In this document: positions 26,297-35,944 of the stretch, piece after piece | How positions within the stretch are numbered: the stretch's first letter is position 1 | Layout: each line of letters begins with the position of its first letter | Source: Peptoniphilus ovalis | GTDB lineage: Bacteria > Bacillota > Clostridia > Tissierellales > Peptoniphilaceae | Direction: 5' to 3' | Assembly (NCBI RefSeq): GCF_018919265.1 | Contig: NZ_JAHLQO010000001.1 | Location: forward strand, 186,001 to 250,000 | DNA length: 64,000 bases | Position numbers and translations under genes: made by a program | The notes under the pieces: model-generated | The model's database searches: none | Seen by the model: only the letters and a program-made list of their open reading frames with translations | Told to the model about the DNA's origin: nothing

Positions 26297-27532
26297 TTAA
26301 TCTTCAATTCTATAATATTCCTTATAATGCTTTATAGATCCGTATTTTCTTCTCCAATAAGTCATCTTTCTGCTTAAGCTAAAGTCCTTTTTATTGTCAA
26401 TAGTAAACTCATAACCATTCCTTAGGACTTCATCGATTATATCGTAATGTTTTTTATCAGAATATTCTTTTAAAAGTTTTGGATGTGCATTCATCCATAT
26501 TTTTTTAGTTTCTTTATGATAATAACATTCCTCTTCAAAACCTAAATCAAGTAAATCTCTGATGTAGAAGTCAAGCACATTTACACCACCTGCTGCCATG
26601 AAATAATGTGACTGTGGAAGTCTCAAATTCATTTCAAAAGCCTTGTAAGTGTCATCTCTGTAGTCGTATTTTAAATCGATATTTGAAAATCCAGTGTAGT
26701 TAATTGACTCTAGCTTTTCTCTGTAAAAATCAAAAATTTCTGGCATGTATTTTGTATAAATTGCGTCATTATTTCCAATTCTAAGTGGAAGTGGATCTGC
26801 GAGAAGAATTTGACCATATACAAACATTCTAACCTTTCCATTTTTGTCGCAATAAGCATTAAGTGAAGCTTGGTTAGAAGGATCTCCTGGTATAAATTCT
26901 TGCACCAGCATTGTACCTTCGTAATTTAAATCATAAATTGTCTTTACAACTATTTTAAGTTCATCTTCTGAGTGAATTGTGTAAACTTTGTACTTTCCTG
27001 GGAAAGATAATTTTAAATAGCTAATTGAATCATTAGGTTTTAAAATTAGTGGAAATTTAAGATTAAGTCCTTCTAACTCATCAACTGATTTTATAATGTC
27101 AAACTTAGGATATGGAATTCCAAGTTCTTCACAAGAATTGTAAAAATCAATTTTATTTTCAAGCCTTTCGTTTAAGCTAATATCTGGAATGTTGAAAAGA
27201 TAGTACTTTTTAAGCTCTTCTGCATTCTCACTTAAAAGCCTAGAATAGCCATCTCCACAAGGTATTGTAATTAAAATTGCGTTACTATTTTCTTTTGCAT
27301 AGTCCACAAGAGTTTTTACAAAGACATCTCCTTCACCAAAATTTTTAACAACTTTTCTCTCTAAGATTTTAGAATTATCAGTTGCAGGAAGAGTGTCTTG
27401 GCAGAAAAGCATGGGATGAATTCCGTAATTATCATCTAATAGTCTTGCAACTCCATAGGCATTTTCATCAGAACCAAGGACTACAAATTTCACATTTCTC
27501 TCTTTTAATATATCTCTAGAAATATTTTTCAT
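26297..27532 (-). CDS. ATP-grasp ligase, D-aspartate ligase-like
   Basis: This 411-residue ATP-grasp enzyme resembles the Enterococcus D-aspartate ligase that adds D-Asp to the lysine of peptidoglycan precursors. Shared blocks include VVLGSDENAYGVARLLDDNYG near residue 16, TIPCGDGYSRLLS near 85, RLENKIDFYNSCEELGIPYPK near 120, MLVQEFIPGDPSNQASLNAY near 205 and FEMNLRLPQSHYF near 295 with metal ligands. The likely acceptor is the third residue of the stem peptide. The donor could be D-Asp or another D-amino acid. It has its own ribosome site and lies upstream of the metY promoter, on the same strand. Confidence 0.8.
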   Translation of the reverse strand: MKNISRDILKERNVKFVVLGSDENAYGVARLLDDNYGIHPMLFCQDTLPATDNSKILERKVVKNFGEGDVFVKTLVDYAKENSNAILITIPCGDGYSRLLSENAEELKKYYLFNIPDISLNERLENKIDFYNSCEELGIPYPKFDIIKSVDELEGLNLKFPLILKPNDSISYLKLSFPGKYKVYTIHSEDELKIVVKTIYDLNYEGTMLVQEFIPGDPSNQASLNAYCDKNGKVRMFVYGQILLADPLPLRIGNNDAIYTKYMPEIFDFYREKLESINYTGFSNIDLKYDYRDDTYKAFEMNLRLPQSHYFMAAGGVNVLDFYIRDLLDLGFEEECYYHKETKKIWMNAHPKLLKEYSDKKHYDIIDEVLRNGYEFTIDNKKDFSLSRKMTYWRRKYGSIKHYKEYYRIED

Positions 27533-27613
27533 ATTACCTCCGAATCTATGTATAAATAAGAATAATCAAACTTTATCTTTATATTATACACTATATTAGG
27601 AAATAATTTTTTA

Positions 27614-27832
27614 CTAGTCTTCAAACTTTTTCTTAAGTTTTGGAATATCATCTAGATCAATCCATTCTTCAGAAAAACCACAGTTGCAACACACATAACG
27701 CTTAACTTCAACTATATTTAACATTGTTATTCCAACTCTAATAACATTTCCATAAGCTGAACTTTCCATGCCACCATAGATAAATAAAATATCTTTAGAG
27801 CCACATTTAGGGCAAATATTTTTATTTTTCAT
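27614..27832 (-). CDS. Small zinc-ribbon protein
   Basis: A 72-residue protein with two CxxC pairs (CPKCGS at 8-13 and CCNCGF near 48-53) spaced for one zinc ribbon, and an acidic C-terminus. Function unknown; such proteins are common single-gene units in Bacillota. An AGGAAT ribosome site precedes the ATG. Confidence 0.75.
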   Translation of the reverse strand: MKNKNICPKCGSKDILFIYGGMESSAYGNVIRVGITMLNIVEVKRYVCCNCGFSEEWIDLDDIPKLKKKFED

Positions 27833-27889
27833 AAATTCCTCTAGACAGGATTATATTAAAAAAGAGCAAGATTGCATCTGTCTTTACCA

Positions 27890-28270
27890 CTAATCGCCTA
27901 AGCCAATTAAATTATATTGATTTTCTACTGCATAATCGCAGACAGAATTTAATTTATCCATGTATTTTCTAATTTTAGAAAAAGATAGATTAAATTCATT
28001 TATAATCATATTTTCTTTATTTCTATTCAACTTTAAAAAATTTAATACAGAATCTGCAAATTCAGACAAATCTTCTACTTCAAAATTATCAATTTTAGAT
28101 AGTCCATCAGGATTTAATTTATAATAAATATTATAATTTTTAAATTTATTTCTATATTTAAATGCAAAATCTTGGAAATTTTTTATTTCCACCACATAAC
28201 TTTTCTTGTTTTTAACTGTAACTACCTTATTAGCCTGTTCTACATCTATTGCTGCAACTATATAAAGCAC
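27890..28270 (-). CDS. Hypothetical protein
   Basis: 126 residues starting at GTG 28270 behind an AGGAG site with 5-nt spacing. No family recognised. The N-terminus (LYIVAAIDVEQANKVV) looks like a beta-strand start; the rest is Lys/Asn-rich and helical. It has no TM segment or signal peptide. Confidence 0.6.
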   Translation of the reverse strand: MLYIVAAIDVEQANKVVTVKNKKSYVVEIKNFQDFAFKYRNKFKNYNIYYKLNPDGLSKIDNFEVEDLSEFADSVLNFLKLNRNKENMIINEFNLSFSKIRKYMDKLNSVCDYAVENQYNLIGLGD

Positions 28271-28343
28271 ATTATTCTCCTAATCTTCAATAATACAGAA
28301 TACAAATTGTTTAAAGAAATAATTTAAAATATTTCTAATTTAC

Positions 28344-29132
28344 TCATTTTATTCCTACTAATAATTTTGAACCTTTTAGCATAAGTAATTTTGCTTCTCT
28401 TCTGTCAATAAATTTCCCATTATCAGTGTCTATTAATTCTACTTTTTCATAACCCATAGGTTTTAATTTATTTACAAAATCATTCATATCTCCATATCTT
28501 TTTTCAGTCATTATATCATGAATTGCAAATGTGCCGCCCTTCTTTAAGACTCTTAAACTTTCTAACAACAAATTCTTTTTATCTACGCCATTAATATTGT
28601 GATAGACATAATTACTCATTACTGCATCGAAATATTCATCGGGAAAATCCAGTTTAACAGCATTTCCTGATTGAAATTTTACATTTAATGCGGATTCTAA
28701 TTTTGCATTTTCCTCACATAAGTTTTTATTAAATGAAGCATATTCTTTCCCCCACTTATCTATCCCAAGTAAATTTGCTTTAGGATTTTTCTTTGCAACA
28801 GAAATTGTAAGTGCCCCACTTCCACATCCAACATCAAGACCCTTACCTCCTAAAGGAATATTTACAAAATTTGAAATTCCATCAATAATTTCCATTGAAA
28901 GTTTTCTGTTTCCATTATAGGAAAATTTATTGTAAGCATAAATGCACCACAAACTTGATATTAAGAAAAATAAAAATAATATTAAAAAAATGATTCTTAA
29001 TATATTATTTATTTTTTCGTTTTGAAAATTATATTTTCCAGATAATATAAATAAAAATATTGTAACTAAAGTACCTGTAATAAATGATAAAATCAATCCT
29101 TTTGGCACCCAGTTTTTATAATTAGCTTTCAT
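28344..29132 (-). CDS. SAM-dependent methyltransferase with N-terminal TM helices
   Basis: 262 residues: two hydrophobic segments (about 10-30 and 40-63), then a class I methyltransferase domain with motif I GLDVGCGSGALTISVA near residue 98, the acidic motif II in LLGIDKWG near 122, and motif IV DAVMSNYVYHNI near 165. The substrate is unknown. The membrane anchor suggests a lipid-like or quinone-like substrate, an inference only. Confidence 0.82.
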   Translation of the reverse strand: MKANYKNWVPKGLILSFITGTLVTIFLFILSGKYNFQNEKINNILRIIFLILFLFFLISSLWCIYAYNKFSYNGNRKLSMEIIDGISNFVNIPLGGKGLDVGCGSGALTISVAKKNPKANLLGIDKWGKEYASFNKNLCEENAKLESALNVKFQSGNAVKLDFPDEYFDAVMSNYVYHNINGVDKKNLLLESLRVLKKGGTFAIHDIMTEKRYGDMNDFVNKLKPMGYEKVELIDTDNGKFIDRREAKLLMLKGSKLLVGIK

Positions 29133-29189
29133 ATTACACCTCTTTTGATTTTCATTATCATTATAATTTTCTCTTAAGTTAATTGTAAA

Positions 29190-29213
29190 TAAAAAAAGCG
29201 AGATTTACTCGCC
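29190..29213 (-). terminator. Terminator of the VWA gene
   Basis: On the minus strand GGCGAG-TAAAT-CTCGC is followed by seven T. Confidence 0.85.
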
Positions 29214-29229
29214 TTTAATAATTATTAAA

Positions 29230-29874
29230 TTAACCTCTATTTTTATAATCTCTTCTTATCTCATTAAGACTGGATTTTTCAATTTTTCCACTTCTTCTAT
29301 AATCGCTAATAGTATCTGCCATTACTTTGTAATTTAGCTCCGTTCCTTTTTTATCTGCGTGATAATTGACTGCGTTGTCTTCATCTATTCCAAGGATTCT
29401 TGCTGTTTCTATTGAATCTATATTTGCTCCTAAGAAAATAAATTCCCAGTTGTAATTTTTTCTTTGGTTTTCAATCATTGTTTTTATTTGTGATAGTGAA
29501 TATTCTCTGCTTGAATTTTCCATGCCGTCAGTAATTATTACAAATAAAATTTTCTCAGCTTGATATTCTTCTTTAGTGTGTCTTTCTACGCTAACCATAT
29601 TTTCAATTGACTCGCCTATTGCATCAAGAAGTGCAGTGTTTCCGTAAACTTCGTAATCTTTTTCTGTAAGTTTTCTCACTTCATTCATGTCAACTCTATT
29701 GTGAATGACTTCAGTCTTATGATTAAATAGAACTGTCGTAATCTTGCACTCTCCTTGGATATTTTTTTGCTTTTCAAGCATTGAATTGTATCCGCCGATA
29801 GTGTCTTTTTCCAATCCATACATTGATCCGCTTCTGTCTAGTATAAAAATTAATTCTGTTAAACCTTTTTTCAT
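29230..29874 (-). CDS. VWA domain protein, cytoplasmic
   Basis: This 214-residue protein is nearly all von Willebrand A fold. The MIDAS metal site is visible: DRSGSM at residues 13-18, the Thr region in VYGNTALLDAIGES near 77-90, and Asp in FVIITDGMENSS near 113. There is no signal peptide. Relatives with the same GGYNSMLEKQK segment are found beside toxic-metal or TerY-like genes, but no such neighbour is seen here. Function unknown. Confidence 0.85.
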   Translation of the reverse strand: MKKGLTELIFILDRSGSMYGLEKDTIGGYNSMLEKQKNIQGECKITTVLFNHKTEVIHNRVDMNEVRKLTEKDYEVYGNTALLDAIGESIENMVSVERHTKEEYQAEKILFVIITDGMENSSREYSLSQIKTMIENQRKNYNWEFIFLGANIDSIETARILGIDEDNAVNYHADKKGTELNYKVMADTISDYRRSGKIEKSSLNEIRRDYKNRG

Positions 29875-29917
29875 TTTAAAGCCCCCTTTGATTAATTAAA
29901 GGATAGCATCTTTAGAA

Positions 29918-29943
29918 ATAAAAAAGGTCGCTTCTAAAGCGAC
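29918..29943 (-). terminator. Terminator-like hairpin upstream of the VWA gene
   Basis: On the minus strand GTCGCTT-TAG-AAGCGAC is followed by CTTTTTTATTT. It points toward the VWA gene but lies 44 nt before its start codon, with the divergent nuclease gene on the other side. It would either attenuate a long leader or end a short transcript from the nuclease promoter region. Confidence 0.55.
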
Positions 29944-30095
29944 AAATAATGTGAAATTTATTTTAATCTTACAAAGAATTTACATTGAGTTTACATGAGA
30001 ACTACAATTTATATTTACAATAATTGTGGTATGTGTTTATATAAATACACTTATTCATAAGATGAAAGGTTTCAAAAACGGGAGGTTTTAGAAAA

Positions 30096-33000
30096 ATGAA
30101 ACAAAGTAAAAGATTTTTATCGCTTATATTAGCTTTTGTGCTAATTTTAGGAGCGGGACCTGTGCAGGCTGCCGAGGCTTTGAGTAATAATATAGCCATT
30201 TCAGACAGGGCTGCATCAGAAAGACTAGAAAGCGGAAAGTACGTCCTAGTAGATTCTAATAATCAAGTACCAGGAGTGTTAGGGAAAAATTGGGTTACAA
30301 GAAGTGATGTAGCTGCTGACCCTACTTCTATGACTAATTTCATTATGACTTTAGAAATAAGTGGCGATAAAGTTAAGATTAAGGACTCAAGTGGAAAATA
30401 CCTTGCTCCTAATGGAGGAAATAATAATGGTATTAAAGAAGGTGAGTACTCTTGGCTACTTGTAGATAATGGAGATGGAACTTATTCCTTTAAAGGTCAA
30501 GGAAAAGATACTGTTACATTTGCAAATAATACAATGTCAAATTCTTCTGGTTATAGAGCATATAAAAATACAACAGTTTCAGGAAATCAAAAAAATAATT
30601 ACTTTACTGACTTTAAATTAATACAAGTCGAAAAATCAACAGAACCTACTGACCCTACACCAACTGATCCTACTGATACAGAAAATCCTGGCGATAATAA
30701 TCCAACAGAACCAGAATCTAATGTATTAACTATTAAAGAAGCTAGAGATGCATCTGGCGAAGTTACAACAAAAGGTATTGTTACATTTTTAGATGGTAAA
30801 AATATTACTATCCAAGATGATACTGCTGGTATTGTATTTAGAGTAGAAACTTATGACCATGGTTATAATTTAGGTGATGAAATAAAAGTTACTGGAATTC
30901 GTGGTAATTTTAATGGAATTGAGCAAATTAATGGAAATACTTCTAATACAGAAAAAATTTCTACAAAAGAATTGCCAACACCAAAAGAAGTAACAATATC
31001 TGAAATTCTCACAAATGGAGAAAATTACGAATCTCAAAGAGTTATATTAAAAGATGTTCAAATTGGTTCAGAATCAAATAACAACACTCCTATAACTCAA
31101 AATGGAAATACAATAAATATCTACAGATTAAATCCTACTTTTGCACCAAATGCAAATTCAAAAATAAATTTAATTGCAGTTGTTGGCCAATTTAACGATT
31201 ACCAACTAAGGGTTGCCCAAAAAAGTGATATTACTATATTAAGTGAAGGGGAAGGACCTCTTCCATTTGAAAATTATAAAAAAATATCTGAAATTCAAGG
31301 AACTAAACTTGTATCACCAATGGTTGGACAAAATGTAGAAATCAAAGGTGTAGTTATCTCAGGAAGCGATGATTACTTTAATAAAGGATATTATATCCAT
31401 TCATTAAAAGAAGATATGGATGAAGACCCTAGAACATCTGAAGCACTTTTTGTACAAACTAATTGGAGTGGTGCTAACAGAGGAGATATAGTAACTGTAA
31501 GTGGAACTGTAGCAGAAAGAAAATTTATGTCTAGCTGGTCTGACCAATTAACAGTTACATCTCTAAGCAATGGATATGTAAATTTAATTAATGAAAAATA
31601 TGACGAAGCTCAACTAGACGAACTTGTAACTCATATTAATGTAGTCGATATACCAACAAAAGTGTCTAGCGTAAATTTTGACAAGGCAAGTCATGGAAAT
31701 GTAGAAATAAATAGAGATGACGCAATAGGTTTCTATGAATCACTAGAAAATATGCCAGTTAAAATCTCTGATGCAGAAATTGTTGCACAAGTAGAAGGTC
31801 ATGGAGACATCACTGTTCTTCCAAATAGAGGTGAAGGTGCAAGTGTAATTAGAACAGAAAGTAAGGGAGTTAAATACACTTACGAAAATCCAAATACTCA
31901 AACAATTACAATTTCTGATAAGATTATTCCAATTACAAATAACAAGCAATATATAGACTCTGAGTTTAGACCATACCCAGGCAAAGTTTTTGATGGAGAT
32001 ATTGAAGGTGTATTTGTATACGCATTTTCATATGTAAAGTTATTAAATTATAAGCCACTTCCAGAACTTAAAGGTGAAGGTGTGGGACCAGAAGGACCTT
32101 CAGAACTTAAAACAGATTATGACTCAATTACAGCAACAATTTATAATGTACTAAACTTCTCTGCAAAAGATACAGACAGAGCACCTATGATTGCTAAACA
32201 AATTGTAAATAAACTAAATGCACCAGATTTAGTGGCTCTTGTTGAAATCCAAGACAATGACGGTCCTGGTAAAACAAATATCCAAGATGCAACAGAAACT
32301 CTAGAATTATTAGTAAGTGAAATTGCAAAAGCTGGCGGACCAAAATACGAATATTTAAATATTGATCCACAACCTGGAAATAAAGAAGGTGGTCAACCAC
32401 ATGCAAACATTAGACCAGCATTTTTATACAATCCAAAAAAACTAAAGCTTGCAGAATCTAAAACTGGAGGAGCTTCATCACCAGAAGAAGAAATCGAACT
32501 TATAAATGACAATGGAGCACTTAAATTAAAACAAAATCCTTCAAGATTTGGTTTATCTCTTCAAGGAAGTTCTTTCAAATCAACAAGACTTCCACTTGTA
32601 GGACAATTCGAAATTCTTAAAGGAGAAGGTGCTGGAGAAAAAATAACTTTCATCAACAATCACCTTTCTTCTAAGGGCGGAGACACTCCAATTATTGGAC
32701 CTGTATATCCACAAGTAAGAGGTTCAGAAGTAAAAAGACATGCACAAGCAGAGGCACTTGCTGGACTTGTAAATGAAATGAGAAAAATAAATCCAGATGA
32801 ACACATTGTTGTTATGGGAGATTTAAATGATTATGAATTTTCAGAAACTTTAGGAATCTTGACAAGTAAGGCAAAGCTTGCAAACTTAATTGAAAAACTT
32901 CCTGAAAATGCAAGATCATCTTATAGCTACCAAGGAAATTCTCAAGTTTTAGACCATATACTTGTATCTCCTAGCTTAAATAAGTTATCTCCAGAAGTTG

Positions 33001-33926
33001 ATATGGTAAATATCAACGCAAACTACAGAGCTATTGATGGAAGTGCATCAGACCACGATCCAGTACTTGCTAAATTTTCATTTAAAGCAAAACAAGAAGA
33101 TGACAATACTGATAAACCAGTAGTTAATCCAGATGAACCTACTGATAATCCAGATACTCCAGTAGTAGAACCTGAAAAACCTATTGATAAGAAAGAAGAA
33201 CCTATCGTAAATCCAGTAAGACCAGTTGAAACTGATGAAGATCCATTTGCTTATCTAGTAAATAATGACTCAGACAAAGATAGAGAAACTGCAAAAGTAT
33301 TTGTAAGCACTTCTCCAGTTAGAATCGATTCTAATAAAGATGAAACAAAATCAGAAAATAAATACCATGCAGAAGTTAAATCAACTGAAGTTAATTATAT
33401 AGAAAAAACTGAAAACTTCAGACCAAATGACAAAGCAACAAGAAATGACATTATTGAATGGCTTGATGAAATTCTAAAATTCACAGGAACTAAACCAGAA
33501 GTAAACTTAGAATTTTCTGACTTAAATAAAGAGCAAATGAATGTATTAGAAAAATTCATCGCTGCAGGTGCTGTAGATGGATATCCAGACGGAACTTTTA
33601 GACCAGAAAACCCAATTACAAGAGCAGAATTTGTAAAAATCCTAGAAAAATTATTTAATTTGGGAATTGAAGATGGAAGCACTAACCTAAGTGATATTAG
33701 TGGACATTGGGCAGAAAAGAGCATAGTAAGTATGGTTCAAAAAGGATTAATCAAGGGCTATCCTGATGGAACTTTTAGACCAGATGAAAATATAACTAGA
33801 GCCGAAGTTATAACTTTAATAAACAGAGTTGCAGGCCTTGATACAAAAGTTTTATCAGACCATAACTTCGCTGACCTAGATGAAAACCACTGGGCTTATA
33901 AAGAAATTATGGCATCAGTAAAATAA
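30096..33926 (+). CDS. Surface-anchored extracellular nuclease with SLH domains
   Basis: 1276 residues. In order: a signal peptide ending near VQAAEA (residue 27), a beta-rich domain to about 165, a Pro/Thr linker (EPTDPTPTDPTDTENPGDNN, 185-205), OB-fold repeats (about 208-385 and 400-480), an endonuclease/exonuclease/phosphatase domain (about 690-1010) with LVALVEIQDND, FINNHLSSKGG, VVMGDLNDYEF and the catalytic SDHDPV, a Pro/Glu linker, and S-layer homology domains at about 1125-1190 and 1195-1250. A third SLH unit stops after HWAYKEIMASVK and is incomplete. The ExeM/NucH-type nuclease would degrade extracellular DNA while bound to secondary cell-wall polymer. Confidence 0.9.
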   Translation: MKQSKRFLSLILAFVLILGAGPVQAAEALSNNIAISDRAASERLESGKYVLVDSNNQVPGVLGKNWVTRSDVAADPTSMTNFIMTLEISGDKVKIKDSSGKYLAPNGGNNNGIKEGEYSWLLVDNGDGTYSFKGQGKDTVTFANNTMSNSSGYRAYKNTTVSGNQKNNYFTDFKLIQVEKSTEPTDPTPTDPTDTENPGDNNPTEPESNVLTIKEARDASGEVTTKGIVTFLDGKNITIQDDTAGIVFRVETYDHGYNLGDEIKVTGIRGNFNGIEQINGNTSNTEKISTKELPTPKEVTISEILTNGENYESQRVILKDVQIGSESNNNTPITQNGNTINIYRLNPTFAPNANSKINLIAVVGQFNDYQLRVAQKSDITILSEGEGPLPFENYKKISEIQGTKLVSPMVGQNVEIKGVVISGSDDYFNKGYYIHSLKEDMDEDPRTSEALFVQTNWSGANRGDIVTVSGTVAERKFMSSWSDQLTVTSLSNGYVNLINEKYDEAQLDELVTHINVVDIPTKVSSVNFDKASHGNVEINRDDAIGFYESLENMPVKISDAEIVAQVEGHGDITVLPNRGEGASVIRTESKGVKYTYENPNTQTITISDKIIPITNNKQYIDSEFRPYPGKVFDGDIEGVFVYAFSYVKLLNYKPLPELKGEGVGPEGPSELKTDYDSITATIYNVLNFSAKDTDRAPMIAKQIVNKLNAPDLVALVEIQDNDGPGKTNIQDATETLELLVSEIAKAGGPKYEYLNIDPQPGNKEGGQPHANIRPAFLYNPKKLKLAESKTGGASSPEEEIELINDNGALKLKQNPSRFGLSLQGSSFKSTRLPLVGQFEILKGEGAGEKITFINNHLSSKGGDTPIIGPVYPQVRGSEVKRHAQAEALAGLVNEMRKINPDEHIVVMGDLNDYEFSETLGILTSKAKLANLIEKLPENARSSYSYQGNSQVLDHILVSPSLNKLSPEVDMVNINANYRAIDGSASDHDPVLAKFSFKAKQEDDNTDKPVVNPDEPTDNPDTPVVEPEKPIDKKEEPIVNPVRPVETDEDPFAYLVNNDSDKDRETAKVFVSTSPVRIDSNKDETKSENKYHAEVKSTEVNYIEKTENFRPNDKATRNDIIEWLDEILKFTGTKPEVNLEFSDLNKEQMNVLEKFIAAGAVDGYPDGTFRPENPITRAEFVKILEKLFNLGIEDGSTNLSDISGHWAEKSIVSMVQKGLIKGYPDGTFRPDENITRAEVITLINRVAGLDTKVLSDHNFADLDENHWAYKEIMASVK

Positions 33927-33940
33927 TTTCAAAAATATTA

Positions 33941-33975
33941 AAACCTAGACCTTTAAATAGGCCTAGGTTTTTTAC
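33941..33975 (+). terminator. Terminator of the surface nuclease gene
   Basis: AAAACCTAG and CTAGGTTTT pair, with CCT/AGG extending the stem inside, followed by T. The element works on both strands and also separates the convergent macro-domain gene. Confidence 0.85.
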
Positions 33976-33979
33976 ATAA

Positions 33980-34936
33980 TTATAAAATTGGTTGATTATA
34001 AGAAAATAATACATCATTTATTTCAAAAATATCGTAATTTTCATTTGTTAAAAAGTACTCAATTATTACATCAAATAATATTGAATGAGAAAGAGCATAA
34101 CTTGCGATTTCCAGAAAGTTTTTTGTTTCATCTAAGCTAAGTCTTAGACTAATTGCAAGGGCGATTGCAGTATTTTTGCTAGGTTTATAATTTTTCTTGT
34201 TCTTAATTTTTGAAAAAAGCTTTCTGTCGATGTTGGCTCTTTTATAAACTTCCACATCTGTCATATTTTTCTCATCAATTAAATTTAAAAGTGTTTCAGA
34301 AAAAGATTTTTCAAGATTTGGATTAAATTCAAAAGTTTGACAGTCATAATCTAAACTTTCGCAATAAATCCTCTCTCTATTACTAAATTCTAAAATATTT
34401 TCATCTATATAATTCTCATCAATATAACTTTTTACATCTCCCATTAGTTTCTCGCTGATTTTAAAAGATTCATTGTCATATACCACAAGATAAACATCAA
34501 TATCGTGGTCTCTTATAAAATCTTTAATTGCAGAACTTGCAACTTTAATAGCTTCATCTTTAGGAAATCCATAATGTCCACTAGATATCAAAGGAAATGC
34601 AATGCTCTTGCAATTATTCTCGCAGGCTCTTTTCATAGAATTTATGTAAGATTTATACAGTAGATTTTCATTATCTCCATTGTGAGTTTTAGTATAAATT
34701 GGTCCTTGAGTGTGAATTACATATTTTGAATTAAGATTAAATGCAGAAGTTATTACAGCTTCTGATGTTTCAATGGGAAATAACTTCTCGCAAGCTTTTT
34801 TTAACTTCTCAAAGCCTGCAGCTTTAAAAATAGCAGCACTAACACCGCCAATTTCACTTAAATCTCCACTTACAGTATTTACAATTGCATCAACACTTAT
34901 TTTTGTAATATCATCTCTTACAATTTTAAATGGCAT
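33980..34936 (-). CDS. Macro-domain protein with C-terminal helix-turn-helix-like region
   Basis: 318 residues. The N-terminal 160 residues are a macro domain that binds or hydrolyses ADP-ribose derivatives: DAIVNTVSGDLSEIGGVSAAIF near 15-37 and FPLISSGHYGFPKDEA near 113-128 form the ligand loops. The C-terminal 110 residues (MTDVEVYKRANIDRKLFSKI, then AIALAISLRLSLDET) look like a Cro-type helix-turn-helix. This fusion is common in Bacillota, role untested. It may reverse ADP-ribosylation. Confidence 0.88.
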   Translation of the reverse strand: MPFKIVRDDITKISVDAIVNTVSGDLSEIGGVSAAIFKAAGFEKLKKACEKLFPIETSEAVITSAFNLNSKYVIHTQGPIYTKTHNGDNENLLYKSYINSMKRACENNCKSIAFPLISSGHYGFPKDEAIKVASSAIKDFIRDHDIDVYLVVYDNESFKISEKLMGDVKSYIDENYIDENILEFSNRERIYCESLDYDCQTFEFNPNLEKSFSETLLNLIDEKNMTDVEVYKRANIDRKLFSKIKNKKNYKPSKNTAIALAISLRLSLDETKNFLEIASYALSHSILFDVIIEYFLTNENYDIFEINDVLFSYNQPIL

Positions 34937-35053
34937 TTTATCCCTCTTATTTCTTATTACAAAATTTTTTCTCTGGAGTTAAAATCTTTATACATTTCAT
35001 CTCCTCTTTGATTAATTACATTTAGCTTATCACAATATTTTATATTTTAAAAT

Positions 35054-35080
35054 TAAAAAACGGCAAGTCAAAACCTGCCG
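35054..35080 (-). terminator. Terminator of the HdeD-like gene
   Basis: On the minus strand CGGCA and TGCCG pair across 10 nt and are followed by TTTTTT. Confidence 0.8.
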
Positions 35081-35086
35081 CAAATA

Positions 35087-35608
35087 TTAAAATGCCGTTA
35101 TAATTTGTCTTACTCCTGCCAGAAGAAGATAAAATCCTGCCAGCCAAACTATAGTAAACATAGCTGATATAGGATTATTTAGCATGAAAAATCCTATTAT
35201 AATTCCAATAATATTTAGAATTAAAAGAAGTACAAATACTCCTGTTGAAATATGTCTAATTGGCCAAACACCAACAAGCCCCACAATTGATGAAAAAATA
35301 AACCAAAAAGCAAAAATAAATGGAAGAGACACAATAGTTCCTTCAAGATTAAAAAATAAAAAAAGTCCCAATAAAATTTGGATAACTCCTGAAACAATTC
35401 TAAGAGATGAAGCATCTCCTCTGTACTTTTTGATTTTATTTCTTAAAATAATTTCTCCAACACCAGACAAAATAGCCATAATTGCAAAAAGCATTGCAAT
35501 ACTACCAAGAGTTGCCGCTGGATTTCTAAATACACTAATAGCTCCAATAATTAAAATAATCCCAAGAATGAGATTAAACCATGAAAAATTTTCAGTTTTG
35601 CTGTTCAT
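35087..35608 (-). CDS. HdeD/DUF308 family membrane protein
   Basis: A 173-residue protein of six TM helices arranged as three hairpins, with the DUF308 pattern LILGIILIIGAISVFRNP near residue 13 and GVIQILLGLFLF near 75. HdeD is linked to acid resistance in E. coli, but most relatives are untested. A ribosome site AAGGAG lies before the ATG. Confidence 0.88.
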   Translation of the reverse strand: MNSKTENFSWFNLILGIILIIGAISVFRNPAATLGSIAMLFAIMAILSGVGEIILRNKIKKYRGDASSLRIVSGVIQILLGLFLFFNLEGTIVSLPFIFAFWFIFSSIVGLVGVWPIRHISTGVFVLLLILNIIGIIIGFFMLNNPISAMFTIVWLAGFYLLLAGVRQIITAF

Positions 35609-35944
35609 ATTACTCCTTTCTTACATAAAAAATTTTAATAACTTTCTATAAGTAATATACCCTAATATTGTAAAAATAATATATATTTAAATATATATTT
35701 ATATGAAAGATGTTTTTGCGAAAAAAACTTTGAGTCTATAAAACCCAAAGCTTAACTTATTATTTAACAATATAATAATTTTTCACATATGAAATTATTG
35801 GATTAAGAGTATTAAAATCCACAAAATTAACTTTACTATAAAAGACTAAATTATAATTATGCCACCTATTAAATAAAAAATATTTTTTACAGTTTACTAT
35901 TAATCTCTTTTTATAAAAAATAAACCTTGAGATTGAGCATAATC
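35609..35944. other. AT-rich intergenic region
   Basis: No ORF with a ribosome site was seen. It holds a minus-strand terminator (35721-35750) and a long AT palindrome near 35685-35705 (ATATATTTAAATATAT). Confidence 0.5.
35721..35750 (-). terminator. Terminator downstream of the 82-residue hypothetical gene
   Basis: On the minus strand CTTTG and CAAAG pair around 13 nt and are followed by seven T. It is about 195 nt after the stop of the gene at 35945. Confidence 0.5.
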
